Below, piece after piece: positions 32,923-45,254 of a stretch of 64,000 bases of DNA. Position 1 is the first letter of the stretch; every line of letters starts with the position of its first letter. The notes below the pieces were generated by a model. It did not search any database and was not told the origin of the DNA. It saw only the letters and a list, made by a program, of their open reading frames with translations. Both the position numbers and the translations under genes were made by a program. Origin of the DNA: Nymphaea colorata (taxonomy: Eukaryota; Streptophyta; Magnoliopsida; Nymphaeales; Nymphaeaceae); the NCBI RefSeq assembly GCF_008831285.2, contig NC_045148.1, forward strand, positions 15,478,802 to 15,542,801. The letters are read 5' to 3'.

Positions 32923-33138
32923 TGCCCGTGGTTTTTTACCCAATTATTGGGAGTTTTTCCACGTAAATTGGTGTCTCCTTTTTCTGCATCTCTAGCATAT
33001 ATTTTGATATATATTGCTGTAACATTAGTGTTGGAAAGCTTATGCTCGCTGTCCTGTGATTCCATTTTTAGTAGTTTTGTGTTGGTTTGCCCTCTTTTAT
33101 TGTTGTTGAGCATTCTTTTGAAGGACACGACTATAACA
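32450..33138 (+). repeat. 3' LTR of Copia element 2
   Basis: 689 bp. It lacks the 24-bp duplication of the 5' LTR and has a longer TA microsatellite near 32863-32920. Confidence 0.93.
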
Positions 33139-33143
33139 GAAGG
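33139..33143. repeat. Right target-site duplication of Copia element 2
   Basis: GAAGG, identical to 27853..27857. Confidence 0.85.
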
Positions 33144-33419
33144 AAGTGATGCACAAGCTGAAGTGCAATATGGGCATCAACCCTAGCACAAATGTGACTT
33201 TGGACTCTGAGAGGCAGGGAAAGTAGAGCTCTTATTTTCCACGGCACTATGAAATACTCTTACCATACAAGAAGATAAGGCACCACTACCACTTGGTGTG
33301 TGAGTTACTGGCTTGCTGCTCCTTGGGAGAGAGAGAGAGTAGGTTTTTTAAATGTGAAACAATAGATACCACGTACACCAGTTAGTTTAGAAAATTGCAA
33401 GAACTATGGTAGAAATAAT

Positions 33420-33955
33420 ATATAAACCACCGGTTTATGGGTCTTGAATAGTGTTCCACTCTTTAACTTCAATGTTAAATCTCTTCCCCAAGAACGGGCG
33501 TGTTTCTTTTGAAAGTCTGCACCCACTCAAAAGATGAACATTTGACTCCTCCTGACATCCCCATAAACAACAGCGATTTGCCAAGAATATGCCGAATCTT
33601 TGAATTCTGTCCTCGGTCTGTAGCCTTCGCCTCAACGCTAGAAGGAGACACCAACTGGCCATGGGGATTTTTCATTTCTTCTTCCACAATTTTCTAGAGT
33701 TCGGATCAGGGGACTTTCATTCCTGATCTCAATATAAATCCATTTTGTGGATAATGAATGCACCTGGTGCTCTAACCAATAAAGATTATCTACAGTATCG
33801 TAAAGAGAGGAAGAAGATTGAACAAGATATATGGCTGGAGAAGATATTAACGCTAAGGTAGAACTCTTTATTTATTAAGGACGTGACAAACTGAAAATTG
33901 TCCACCCACATCCGTTCACACTTACCATTACTAAGCCGCCACACAGGAAATTGGT
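33420..33955 (-). pseudogene. LINE ORF2 C-terminal remnant with zf-RVT domain
   Basis: The minus strand shows TEDRIQRFGIFLANRCCLWG followed by EESNVHLLSGC, the CxxC...HxxxxC pattern of the zinc-binding domain found after plant LINE reverse transcriptases (zf-RVT). Upstream on the same strand a short region resembles the usual run-in to that domain. Frames are broken. Sister copies lie at about 39.74-40.14, 52.01-52.55 and 54.16-54.70 kb. Confidence 0.7.
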
Positions 33956-34588
33956 TAATGACCTGCCATCTAGAAACACAACCTCTTCAAATCTAAGAGA
34001 GTAGGGATGTCGGCGGATCAGATTCAGATTGAATATACCCTTAATCATATTTATTTTTTGGATGTTCAAGTATCTGAATCCAAAATCTGACTATACAATC
34101 TGAATTTGATTTTTATAGTCATATCCCAATCTGATTTTAACCACATTTTGCCAATTTTGAAAATGTAATGTTATTAGATATGTTATATTTGTCTGAAAAT
34201 AAATCAGATCCAAATCCAATGAAATATTGATGTATATCAAAATCCGAATCTAAATCCAATTAGATGTCCTTTCTTAAATCTAAATCTGATCTGATTTCTT
34301 AATTGGATATTAAATTTTTTTCATATTCAAAATTTTCAGATCAGTTCAATCGGATATCTGATTCAAATCAAAATATATTGACATCCTTAAAAAAGAGCCG
34401 AGCTATCTATCTATTTTAGGGTCCAAAGGCTATTTGTCTTCAAATATTTGAACTTTATAGTTTAGCCCCTTCTATAGTTGATGTGCGAACTGTATTCCAA
34501 TTCAACAGATGTCATCTTTCCAAACCATCACAATTGCCCAGTAAAAAAGTATTCTCCTCATCTACCTTAATAAGAGCATTCGGCAATG

Positions 34589-34692
34589 GCCGCTGCTGGG
34601 CCGCCCTTCCCGCCCGGGCTCGGCCCGGTTTGGTTATGGGGCCTGGCTGTCGGGCCCAGGCCTGGCCCAAACCCGGCCCGGCGGCCCAGCCT
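34589..34692. repeat. GC-rich GGCCCGG-type island
   Basis: About 100 bp of GGCCCGG/GGGCCCAGG-like motifs in otherwise AT-rich DNA. It is flanked on both sides by related copies of the sequence AAACCATCA...ATTGCCCA and GTAAGAGCATTCGGCAAT. Probably an inserted repeat. Confidence 0.6.
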
Positions 34693-35223
34693 TACAACCG
34701 ATGACATCTTTTGAAACCATCAGAATTGCCCACTACAAAATTGACGAGTCTTCTCAGGTAAGAGCATTCGGCAATAGTCAAGCCTGAGCTTAATAGAGAA
34801 CTCAAGTTTTGTAAATGAGTTCAGTTGGAGTTACATGAACTCGATTTAAGCGAGCATCTTAGCAGATCAGAATGCGGTGCTCGTTCTCGTTTGACAGGGA
34901 GGGTTGTGCACAATTTTCTGTTTATTCCACTTGCTCATACGCTACTCAATTATTAGAAAACACCAAGTACACTAATCGACCATGGTCGACCACTGCGAGT
35001 TCGGAAATAACTCATATTACAATCTTCTACGTTTCAAAGATGTGAAACACTACACTATGCGGGTAGTGCACACTTCCAAATAACGCCGACGCGGTCCATG
35101 CGTCCTTACAAACACCACATAGCATACATTACAAGAACAGACCCAACAAGCAACTCTACTTATTGATTATATATGAGACGGATGATATAGATATATATAC
35201 GTATTGGTGACGATGATATGGTC

Positions 35224-37945
35224 TCAGATGACCTTCTCCTCTTCCTGTTCGGGTTCGTATAGGGTGCCAAAGAGCCAGTCCATGAGGATGGTGTAGCCGC
35301 CATAGTTGTAGCGGCTCTTGGTGTGATGAATCTTGTGGTATCCGCCACCCATGACGGGCCAGACCTTCCCATGGATGCAGTCATGGGCGTTGGCGGCTAG
35401 AACACCTTTGCAAACGAAGAGCAACTCGTGCGTAAGGAAATGCATCGGAACCACGAAGAGAGCCAGGGCTTGTGGTGATGCCTGCACTATCCCGTCTATG
35501 GGATCGAATGCATACCCTGTAACCACAACTCTCACATCATAAACATCACGAAGCAATGCACACCTGTTTGAGGGGTTATTTCATGTAACTTTTTATTGAA
35601 AGCAAGCTCTGTACCTTGTGTGCGCTCGTTTGTGTTCATCTATCGCTTTGTATATCAGCCAATATCAAGGTTTTTCTAAATTATATTTATGAAGATAAAA
35701 ATAGTTGTTACTAGTGGTAGTTTGATTGTGTATCGTCTTATATGGCGTCATGTCAGCTGCTACAACTTTTATGTTGGCCACTATCTTTAAGAGCAAGTCC
35801 TTCTCAGCATGGGGAGAGCCGGGGTAAGGCCGGCATGGGCCATGGACGTACCTCAATTTAAAAAAAAAAATTACATTAAAATTTTAAAAAACCTCACTTG
35901 TTTTATATAAAAATTTTGAAAAACGGTCTTAGTCAAAATTTAGAAACATTAATTCTGCCATCCTCATAAAAAATTTTTTGCTCCGCCCTTATTTTTGGGG
36001 ATCTTGATTTTTGAAACATTTGTTCTAAAAGCAACTGTTTTCTTCTTCTATGAAATATGGTTTAATTGTGAATGTTGTTTAAGAGCATATTCTTAGAATA
36101 TAGTAATGTTGGGGAACAATAACATATGCATTTGCTACAAAAAAAAAATGAGTCAGTTTTACGAAACACATTTTTAAGTGTGCAGTAAGTATAATTTATT
36201 TTTTTGGTTAGATGCATAAGACAGTAACGTTATGGTTCTTAAATTATACTCCTCTAAATCTAAAAGGTTATTTAAATTTAAAATCAATATAAAAGCTCAA
36301 AATAGTTTCTAGATTTTTTGTGTAAAGCACTAACAAAAATCATCAACCTGTACCTGCGAAGGGGGAAATTGTATCGCCCTTGTTAAATTCGTGATGGGTT
36401 GCATGAAAGGACTTGTAGAGTGGCCGTATGTCATGCATTATTCTATGTGTCCAGTAAAGTCCAAACTCGGCGATGAGCAGATAAAGAGTCGTGTAGAGGA
36501 TGTGCATGGGCCAACCAACTTCTTCTATTCTCACGAAGGTCTTTGTCCATCCCGTCTCGATCACGTACTCTCCAACTGCTGGCAACAGAGTGAAGAGAGG
36601 CAGAGCCTTCATGCTCACCCATACTTGCTTAAACATGACCCTTTTTGTTGGCATCCCACCTGCATGATATTGGTTGCAGGCAGTGATCAGAATGTAAGTA
36701 ATGATAATATCAACTAAAAGCCACCTAGGGCACTGTCCTTCGTTTAGAAGGGTGTCGAAAATATTAGTTTTCAGATGTCCCAACGTGTTGCAGTTTGAGT
36801 CTAAGCTGTTTTTGGCAAGTTTTCACAATTGAAAACTTGCCTGGAAACTATGGAGAGAGGGAGGGAGAGAGTCTAAGCTCTTTCTGGCACTTTACATAAT
36901 TCAAAAGTTTCTTGAAACAAGTGAGAGAGGAGAGGAGAAGGGAGAAGAGGGGGATAAGAATGGGCTCACTTGGCCTCATAAGGACACAAATAATTTTTAA
37001 ATCAACACTACTCATCGATCCCATCAAGATAAAACCCTCCAGTAAGAGTGAAAGAGAGAAAGAGAGGGATGGGAGGAAGAAAAAGGGAGGGCAACAGGTT
37101 CACTTAGTTTTCATAATAGCACCCTTTAAAATTTGAAGTAAGGAAGTGCAAGATCAAAACTAATTTCATTTCAGTGAAACGGATCGGAGAGCAATGCATG
37201 TAAAACGTACAACAAATTTGAACAAAAAAAATGATGAGTAAAATTAAAGATAAAATCAAAGCCCCTAAAACCCTTAACGATGGAAGTGACGTTTGTTGTG
37301 AGATTGAAAGTTAAAGCTTAAAAGTAGAACGTTTATTCTATAATGAAAGCATAATTCTTTATTATCCGAATATGCCACAAGCCATAACCTCCAAAGAAAA
37401 CACCAACTGTTGGATTTCTAGATCTCCCTTAGACCAAAGAAAGGAGGTCACGCACAAACAACTTCTCGGACACGAAGGGGTCAGTGATTCCATGATGCAT
37501 GGACCTGATTTTGTGCTTCTAAACACCTTTAAAATAAATAAATAAAAAGAGCTGCTTTGTCTTTGTCGCATAAGACAAATCGATTTGCTAAAGAAAAACC
37601 CCAAGATTGCATGTTGACATGAAAAATTATTAAATAAAATTTGGTGACAAGAAGTTACGAAAATACAAATATGAAAAACTAAAAAAGAAGAAAACAAAAC
37701 AACGAAAAGCAGAGAAATAGGAGGGGAGAGAGACCATTAGGGAAGTAGACATGTGGCTTTAGGTGGTAGATATAGAAGCACCAGATGGTGCTAGGAATGA
37801 GGAGCAAGAGGGTGGCGGTGATGAAGTTTCGGAGCCACGACTGAGCAAAATGAGGCAACGCTGCCCGCCAAGCGTAGTCACCAAGAACCACATCGTTCCA
37901 CGACTCCGTCAGTCTCACGAACTGCCTCAGGTACGCCTCTTCCAT
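35224..37945 (-). CDS. Gene C: delta(7)-sterol-C5(6)-desaturase-like protein, 269 aa, three exons
   Basis: Exons on the minus strand: 37735..37945 (211 bp), 36354..36659 (306 bp) and 35224..35516 (293 bp). GT-AG borders, both introns phase 1, 810 bp in total. Same superfamily and expected ER role as gene B. Histidine boxes are intact: HRIMHD, HATHH and HKIHH. Residue 108 is Trp, as in A and D. The third box is followed by [11 protein letters not shown], where gene A has NRHNYGRYT. The tail ends EEEKVI, as in B. In-frame ATG codons also lie upstream (MGEKV at 37957 in the same frame), so the start could be slightly longer; 37945 matches the MEE start of the others. Introns are 1075 and 837 bp. 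No defect is seen, so this copy looks functional. Confidence 0.9.
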
Positions 37946-38182
37946 CACTTTCTCTCCCATTCTGTGTGCTCGAGAACTGTTAAGAGTTGGCAATTTACTA
38001 GCCAGAAGAAGAAGGCAGGGGAGAGCTCGCCTTCTTCTTGGATGAGAAGTACTGGGATTTTGAGTTGCCTACACACCATTGTGTGCAACAACTATATACT
38101 ACAAAAGAGATGAGGGCATTTTTGAAATGTTTCGTAAAGAAGAGGACATTTTAAACTTTTGCTTTTCTTCAATCGTTATTTA

Positions 38183-38190
38183 CCTTTATA
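38183..38190 (-). promoter_or_regulatory. Candidate TATA box of gene C
   Basis: The minus strand reads TATAAAGG about 240 bp upstream of the start codon, at the same relative place as in B and D. Tentative. Confidence 0.3.
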
Positions 38191-39717
38191 AAAAACATTT
38201 CTTTTTTATTTTAATAAGACATTTTGATCATTGCATATGAAAAAATAGTGATAAGGGTGATATACATAAGCTGCATTTTATATAAATAGTGGTAGGGGAG
38301 AGTTTACCCGAGTTCAGTCAGCTCAAGGTCGGCTCAACTAATGAAATTTCGAGCTCGATAATAGCTTGACGGAAGCGGCTCTAGCTCAGCTAAGCAATCA
38401 TGTGTTGATCTCGAGCTCGACTCGATTAAGGCTTGACAAACTCGTTGACATAAAATTGATATTGATAGTCACGTGTTGAGCTCAATCTCAACTCGATCAA
38501 AGTTTGACAAACTCGTTAAAGTAGAATTGGTACTCGTTTGAATATATCGACTTGATTAAGGCTCGACAAACTCGATTAAGGTTCGAGCTCGACTCGGCAG
38601 TTACTTGTTGACCTAAAATTCAACTTGATTATTTAAATGAGTTGACTCACGAAGACAAGCCCAACTCGTTAAGCAAATGAATCAGTTTTAACCCGTTCAA
38701 GAGCCGAGCTTTAACAAATCTTAGCTTGACTAGTTGTTCACCCCTAAATAATGGGGGCAGAAAAGGTTACACGTCCGGGGGCACTGCAAGTGTTTAATTG
38801 TCAAATAATTAAGATGCCATTGTATTAAGGAAAATGACCTCCTTGTAATCACAAAAATGTAAATGAAGAAAATTGTTTTGTAACAAGACTTTAATATCAA
38901 ATGATCCTAGTATTTCTGAAACAAGGCGACACTTTTATAACAGCCTCCTCGTTATTTGGTCATTCGAAAACTTGATTTTAACTTTATATTATTTTGGCTG
39001 CTTGAATGTTCGACCGAAAGGGACATTTTTAAAGAAGAAAAAGAAAAAAACTTCACCACTTGATCCGGATCACCGTGCAATTAAATTTAGTACGATAAAG
39101 CGGCCGTCCCCTCTACAGATGGATTACATTTAGTACAATTAAACCGCGCAGCTGGTTTGTCACCCTCACCGGCAGATTTTTCTTAAGGTGAAACTATAGT
39201 TTTAAAATTAATTTTTTGTCGGAGGGTCCCTCGCTGCCCCTACAAAAAATTAATAGTTCTAAAATTAATTTTTGTCGAACGGTCCTTCGCTGCCTCCACA
39301 AAAAATAATGTTTTCTTTACATGAAATTAACATCTTAAAAATTTGAAATAGATACTGACCACCTACTTGTCCTCATCCCATCCTTTATTAAGAAAAAGGA
39401 ATTGTGTGCTGTTAAAATGTGTTGGGTAGTGGCCTTTCTGCAGTTATGAAATTAAAACAGGAAATAAATCAAATATTAAAGTTTTCGTTTTAATTATTTC
39501 CATAAGTCTTTATGCCATAACAGTACCTGGGATTTGGGGAAGCCTTTATTCATCTAACAAATATGTTGAGAAATCAACTGTCGGTCTCTCAGAAGCAAAC
39601 CCCCAAAATCAATTTCTCTCTTGTTTCTTTCTTCCTCTCTTACTGCATTTGACACGCTGCTGGTGGTGGACCTACTTCACAGACGCCATTCTGCTGCTTA
39701 AGATTCAACAAAATGTA

Positions 39718-40140
39718 CACCATGTCGTCGGTAAAAAAAGGACAACAGCGATTTGCCAAGAATATGTCATAATCTTTGAATTATGTCCTGGGTCTTTAGC
39801 CTTCGCCTCAACGCTAGAAAGAGACACCAACTGGCCATGGCGATGGTGCATTTCTTCTGCCACACTTTTCTACAGTTTGGATCAGGGGGTTTTTATTCCT
39901 GATCTCATTAATAAATCCACTTTTGTGGATAAAGAATGCACCTGGTTTTACTTTTCTACCCAACAGAAATTATCTTCAGTATGAGAAAGAGAGGAGGAAG
40001 ATAGAACAAGCTGGAGAAGATAAAAAAAGGCAAAGGTAGAACTGTTTATTTATTAAGGACGTGACAAACTGAAAATTGTCCACCCACGTCCTTTCACACT
40101 TACCATTATCAAGCCGCCACACAGGAAATTGGTTAATTGG
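39718..40140 (-). pseudogene. LINE remnant: FTDD motif next to degraded zf-RVT
   Basis: The minus strand encodes FTDDMV at 39718..39735, a LINE reverse transcriptase catalytic motif. Immediately adjacent (39742-39850) is a partial copy of the zf-RVT segment seen at 33.4 kb. In an intact LINE these are separated by several hundred codons and in the opposite order on this strand, so the copy is rearranged. Confidence 0.55.
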
Positions 40141-42280
40141 CTGCCATCTAGAAACACAACTTCTCCAAATATAAGAGAGTAGGGATGTCCGCTGATCATA
40201 TTCCGATTCAATATACCCTTAATCATATTCATTTTTTGGATGTTCATGTATTTGGATCTGAATCCAAAATCTGACTTTGCAATCCGAATTTGATTTTTAT
40301 ATTCATATCCTCATCTGAATTTGAACCACAATTTGCCAATTTTGAAAATGTAATGTTATTAGATATTTTATATTTGTCTGAAAATATATCTGATCCAAAT
40401 CCAATCAAATATTGATGTATATCCAAATCTGATTGGATGTCCTTTCTTAAATCTAAATCTGATCTGATTTCTTAATTGGATGTTAATTTTTTTTTCATAT
40501 TCGATTTTTTTCAGATCCGTTCGATCAAAATGTATTGACATCCTTAAAAAAGAGCTGAGCTATCTATCTATTTTGGGGTCCAAAGACTATTTGTCTTCAA
40601 ATATTTGAACTTTACAAGGTGTGCAAACTGTATTCCAATTCAACAGATGTCATCTTTTCAACACATCACAATTGCCCAGTAAAAAATGACGAGTATTCTC
40701 CTCATCTACCTTAATAAGAGCATTCGGCAATGGTCAACCCTGAGCTTAATAGAGAACTCAAGTTTGTAAATGAGTTTAGTTCCAGTTACGTGAACTTTGT
40801 AATTTTACATACGTAAAACGGACATAGGATAAAAGTGGGGAGATTTTAACCTTTTTTATGAAATAATGCAATAAAATGTGGTGGCCATTTTGTAAGTCTT
40901 CTTCGATGATGTTTTCCCCTTCATCCATCGTAAGGAAGGTTGATATTAAAAAAATATATATGAACTTTTGATTTCACAAGAGTAAAAAATAATGCATTCC
41001 ATAGCCAAGTGGACAACTTTTAACGTCACAAATGTCAAAAAACTAGTACAATAATGAAGTTGGTCGGCTTATTTGAAATGCGAATATCATGTGTGTTATG
41101 TAGCAGCCATGAACCTCCAACCAGTTTATATTTTAACCATTGAGAATGGTAAATGAAGAAGAGCCTTTATGTACTGCTTCATTCCTCCAAGTCCAAATCT
41201 TCCATATGGCTGTGGGAAAAATTATTCCACAAACTATTTAAGATAAACTTCAAGGTGTCGTGATTTAACATCTCTCCCCTTCCATTGAAGAACATCACAT
41301 CTCTCATCCGCATCCATTTGATGATTCTGGAACCTTTCCTTGATGAACCGCAGCAAGTCCCTATCCGAATTAGTGTTTAGCAAGAATTTGTTCACTTGGA
41401 AAACTGTAGTTCATAAGGTGGGGAACTTAATTCAAGGGGGAGAGGGTACGACCCCACCACCCAATGTTTTGCATCGAACAGACATGATTAGACACATCGC
41501 TTGGCCAATGCAATGTGTGTGTTGCGAGAGGTTGGATTATCATTTACTGAGAACCTGTCATTTATAGTATCGTGCTGCAATTGCATGTGGAATTTCAGTC
41601 GGTACTGAAATGCAGCAAATGAGTTGGATTTATCAAACGAGTTTAAACGTGTTAAGCTTGAGCTCGACACCGTCTATCTGGGTTCACCTTGAGCTGACCT
41701 TATCAAACCGAGTCAAGCTCGCTCGAGTTGAGTTTAAGCTGGCCGATTTCGAGCTTGACTTAGGTTCATTTACATCTGAAACGATAAGGACAGACCCGGG
41801 TCACAGACCCTGGGCCACCCTGAGCCTAACTTCAAATCAGGCCATTTTCAGGTCACCTTAAAAGGCGCATGAGCACACGTCCCGCGTTTGCATCAATAAG
41901 AGATCCACGAAGGATGATTCTAATTCAAGCACCCCTTTCGTCACCTGAAAATTTAAGGATGTTGAGTGCTCATTAAAGCTGCTGCTGCAAACAAATTTGT
42001 TTTGGGAATGTTGCTCACCTTTTTTATTGGCAGAACGAGCGTACAATCTACTATGTATTTATTAGAAGAAACCTAGCTGAGGTTATGACATTGGACTTTT
42101 TCATGTGACTGACGTTGCATGAATATTCATATGGGCAGACATATTTTCAAGAAGCAATAAATTGTTACAAGCAGAACATCTGTAAGGTTTCAACGTGCAA
42201 TTGCAGAACCTAGTTAACAACATATGCTGCTACTGACATAACACCAACAAGCTCTGACAAGTATGGCAAATTGACATATT

Positions 42281-45254
42281 ATTCCTGTTATTTTCTGTTA
42301 ATGTTGAAGGGGAATTAAAACTTATTCATAACTTGTAGGCAACAGATAAACGGTTGCTCTTTGACAAATTTATCCTACCCAACTACTAATGCTTCAAATT
42401 AAGTCAAATTTGTCAATATAGTATTTTTCTTAGCGTTTGATGACCTTGAATTTTGATTCTAGAATTAAAGTTTTAGAAGCAAAATTCCACCTCAAATCGG
42501 AATTGAGCTGAAAATTTCAGCTTTAGTTTTCTTAGTGTTTGATAGTCTGAAATCTTCATTCCAAAATTGAAAATAATGTATTTGATAAAACAGGAACTAA
42601 AACCATATGATTGATAGAATTGAAAACTAATGATGCTCATGATGCTCTAAAGGAGGGATGAAAAAGTTCCAAAATTCTGAAATTATAATTCCACTCCTCA
42701 GGGTAGAAACACCTTTCCGAAAGTTGATTCAAGAATGAACGAATCTGTAATGCCAGAATAAAAAAATTTTATTTGATAACACCAATCCTTATTTCATCAA
42801 AAACGAGAATTTTTTTTTATAATTCTACAATTTCGACCTCATGAAACACCCCCTAAGTTTAGAATGGTGGGAAAAAAATTCTTTCCCACCCATCGTAGAC
42901 TTCTTTCCAGATAATGGTTTGGTCTTCTTTTCATTGCAGGTCAAACACGGATGAATTTTTCTCCGAAAAGGAAAGCAAACTAAAGTTTTCTGTAGTGAAG
43001 CAATGTACTTCTTCCTACCAAGCTATCCGGTAATGCTGATAGCAAAATATGTGCTGGCAAAAGTGATGCAGGTTCATGTAGCCTTATGAATTTGTCAATG
43101 TCTAACTGCCAAAAGTGATGCTCAATCGGACGCAGAAACCTCTGATTTTGAACCTTTATTATGGCAGCCTTGTATGATATTCCTGCCTACATTATCAAAG
43201 ATATTCTCCTTCTAGAAATCTGTTCATTTTCGTTTACCTGCAAAAATGCAATATGTGGTTGAATGCCTCGAAGCAATATTCAAATGGCATTGCAATTGAT
43301 GATTTCTGGCTTCTCTGTATTGCTAAATGGGTGTCAAGTTGAAAACCCATGAGCAAGACTCTTATCATCTTGTTCCCTGAATTTTCCCATAATATCATCC
43401 TCATTTGTCTCGAGGATCAGGGCTTATGGTATGTCGAGGAATATCTTGTAGTTTATGATTTTAATTTTCTTCAAACATAATATGTTGGTGCACGCATCTA
43501 TTTCACATCTTAGTGGGTGTCTTTTAGAAGAAGATTTTGTTATTGGAACACATGTTTCTATAACACAGCTTTCAGAAATCGTGTGTTTTTGTCAAGAAAC
43601 ATGCATGTAATTGTTATGAACGCTGTTTTTAAAATCCAAAAATCAAATGTTGGACATACTGAATACATCATGTTTTCTAGAATAAGAACATGATGTTTTA
43701 GAAGTTATATTTCGGGAACGTGTCTTCAAGGAGTGAAATATTCTTCTTACCAAATGGCCTCGAGTGTGACTGGTATATTGGACAACTCTGATTTATTTAG
43801 CGTTATGCATGGTTCCTCGGTGAGTTTTTATTTGGTCATGAAAACTAGTAGAAATGAGTTTGCTGAAGAATGTTACAAATATAGTGAAGAAGGACAAACC
43901 TATAATGTCGCGGCTGCTCATAAAATTATGCCTGCTGTTAATCTTTTCATATGCTAGATGCAACCACTTTCATTATTAAAGAAGAAGAAGAAGAAGAAGA
44001 AGAAAGACAGATCCTCATTAGATTTTCATTACTAACAATCTAAACTCCGTTGGTTTTTCGAGGCTAGTTTGTCCATATCATTTTTCCTCGTTAAATTTGT
44101 TAGGAATTGAACAATAAGAAAATTCCTATATATAAGCCTCAACCTCTTCGACAAAATATTTGTCCTTTTTCAGCAATTTCACCACACAGATCTGACCATG
44201 TTCCCCAAATCTCCGTGTTTGGGAAAAAAAAAATTGTCAAAGACCCATGTGTAGATAGGATTTTTAGACACGTTGAATCTTAATTGTTGATGTTTTCTTT
44301 CATTTGGTCAGAAGCCTGGGAAATCTGATCTACAAAATTTTTACATGCTATTAATTATTTAATTGTTGATTCCAACCGCGTAAATCTACTCCCTCATCTT
44401 AAGCAAGTGGCCTGAAATCGATGCAATGCTTAGAAGGTGAACATGAACTAAATGCGAAGCTACATGGCCCAGGATCAATTCCTGTTGCTTACGAAAATAC
44501 GTTGAATATGTGTAATAGTGCTAGTTTTTCGTTTTTTTAGTTAAACTTGAATCATCCGGTAAGATGCAAATGTCAACTCCTGTCGATTGTGAAGTCTGTG
44601 TGGTAAAGAAAAAAAAACAATGTATGATCATTATGTAACTTTTTTTTTCATTTTAGTATGCATTGCGTTTAAATTTCTGGCTCCACTTAGGCAAGACGAT
44701 TGATAGTGAAGGTAATAGTGGAGGTCATCTCAAGAACCATCGTATAGCTGGTTGGACTGGGAGACATGAAAATGACATGTTTTTGTTTTGATTCTTGTAG
44801 ATGCTATTCCATTGAATGGCAAAAGGTAGAAGTGTTCTGACCAGTTGAAGGCAAACTCTGTCCACAACCCCATGCAACCCAGGCTCCCATAGGTAAAGAG
44901 AATTGGACGGGAAAGGGGGAATGGGAGGTAAGACTCCGGATCTTTTTTAGGTGGTGGATTGTTTGTTGACAGCGGCTCACTTGGATTAGCAATGCAGATT
45001 AAAAATCTTCATTAAAAATTGTGAAATTTCAGTAGTTTTGTTCGGGTTTTTTGAATCGAAAAGAGATATTTGCATATTCTATATTAAGTTCTCAGTTTTT
45101 GATATAATTGAGAACTAAAAGTCTCCAGATAGATATCTGGATCTTTCTTTGCAGATGTTTTGATCGCACAAGATAATCGAGAAAATCAACGTGTTGAAGA
45201 TTGTGGTACTGCTGCACGGGGCTCCACCAATTGAAGGCAGTTTACTTCCTGATG
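42281..45254. other. Unique spacer between the C block and the gene-less block
   Basis: No gene is recognised. A segment of about 42.43-42.85 kb has loosely inverted ends (CTTAGCGTTTGATGACCTT against the complement of CATGAAACACCCCCTAAG) and may be a decayed MITE. A 74-codon plus-strand frame at 43733..43957 is unrecognised. A (GAA)n run lies near 43981-44005. Confidence 0.45.

Larger units (their letters stand above)
27858..33138 (+). mobile_element. Copia LTR retrotransposon 2, decayed
   Basis: A 5281-bp element with LTRs of 711 bp (27858..28568) and 689 bp (32450..33138), both ending GACACGACTATAACA. It has a TGGTATCAGAG primer site, a GGAGGAGGGG purine tract and the 5-bp duplication GAAGG. 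Gag, protease, integrase, reverse transcriptase and RNase H remnants are in Copia order but broken by stops, frameshifts and an integrase deletion. Several substitutions and indels separate the LTRs, so it is older than element 1. It lies between genes B and C. Confidence 0.93.
33144..35223. repeat. Duplicated spacer between genes B and C
   Basis: 33.14-33.4 kb continues the block that pairs with 51.65-52.0 kb. It contains a LINE remnant (listed) and an AT-rich TCCGAATC-type repeat bounded by GGGATGTC and GACATCC (34006-34392). A GC-rich island lies at 34589-34692. From about 34864 it is the gene C 3' flank, closely matching 21250-21642, 48640-49043 and 56800-57225. Confidence 0.65.
37946..42280. 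repeat. Gene C 5' flank and duplicated spacer
   Basis: Leader and promoter to about 38.28 kb, then an ACTCGACTCG-type repeat (38.31-38.75 kb). Next comes spacer that pairs with 25.45-25.65 and 49.33-49.55 kb. LINE remnants lie at 39.7-40.14 kb, a TCCGAATC repeat at 40.18-40.55 kb, and a segment at 40.6-42.27 kb that pairs with 61.5-63.36 kb. No second gene is recognised. Confidence 0.6.
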
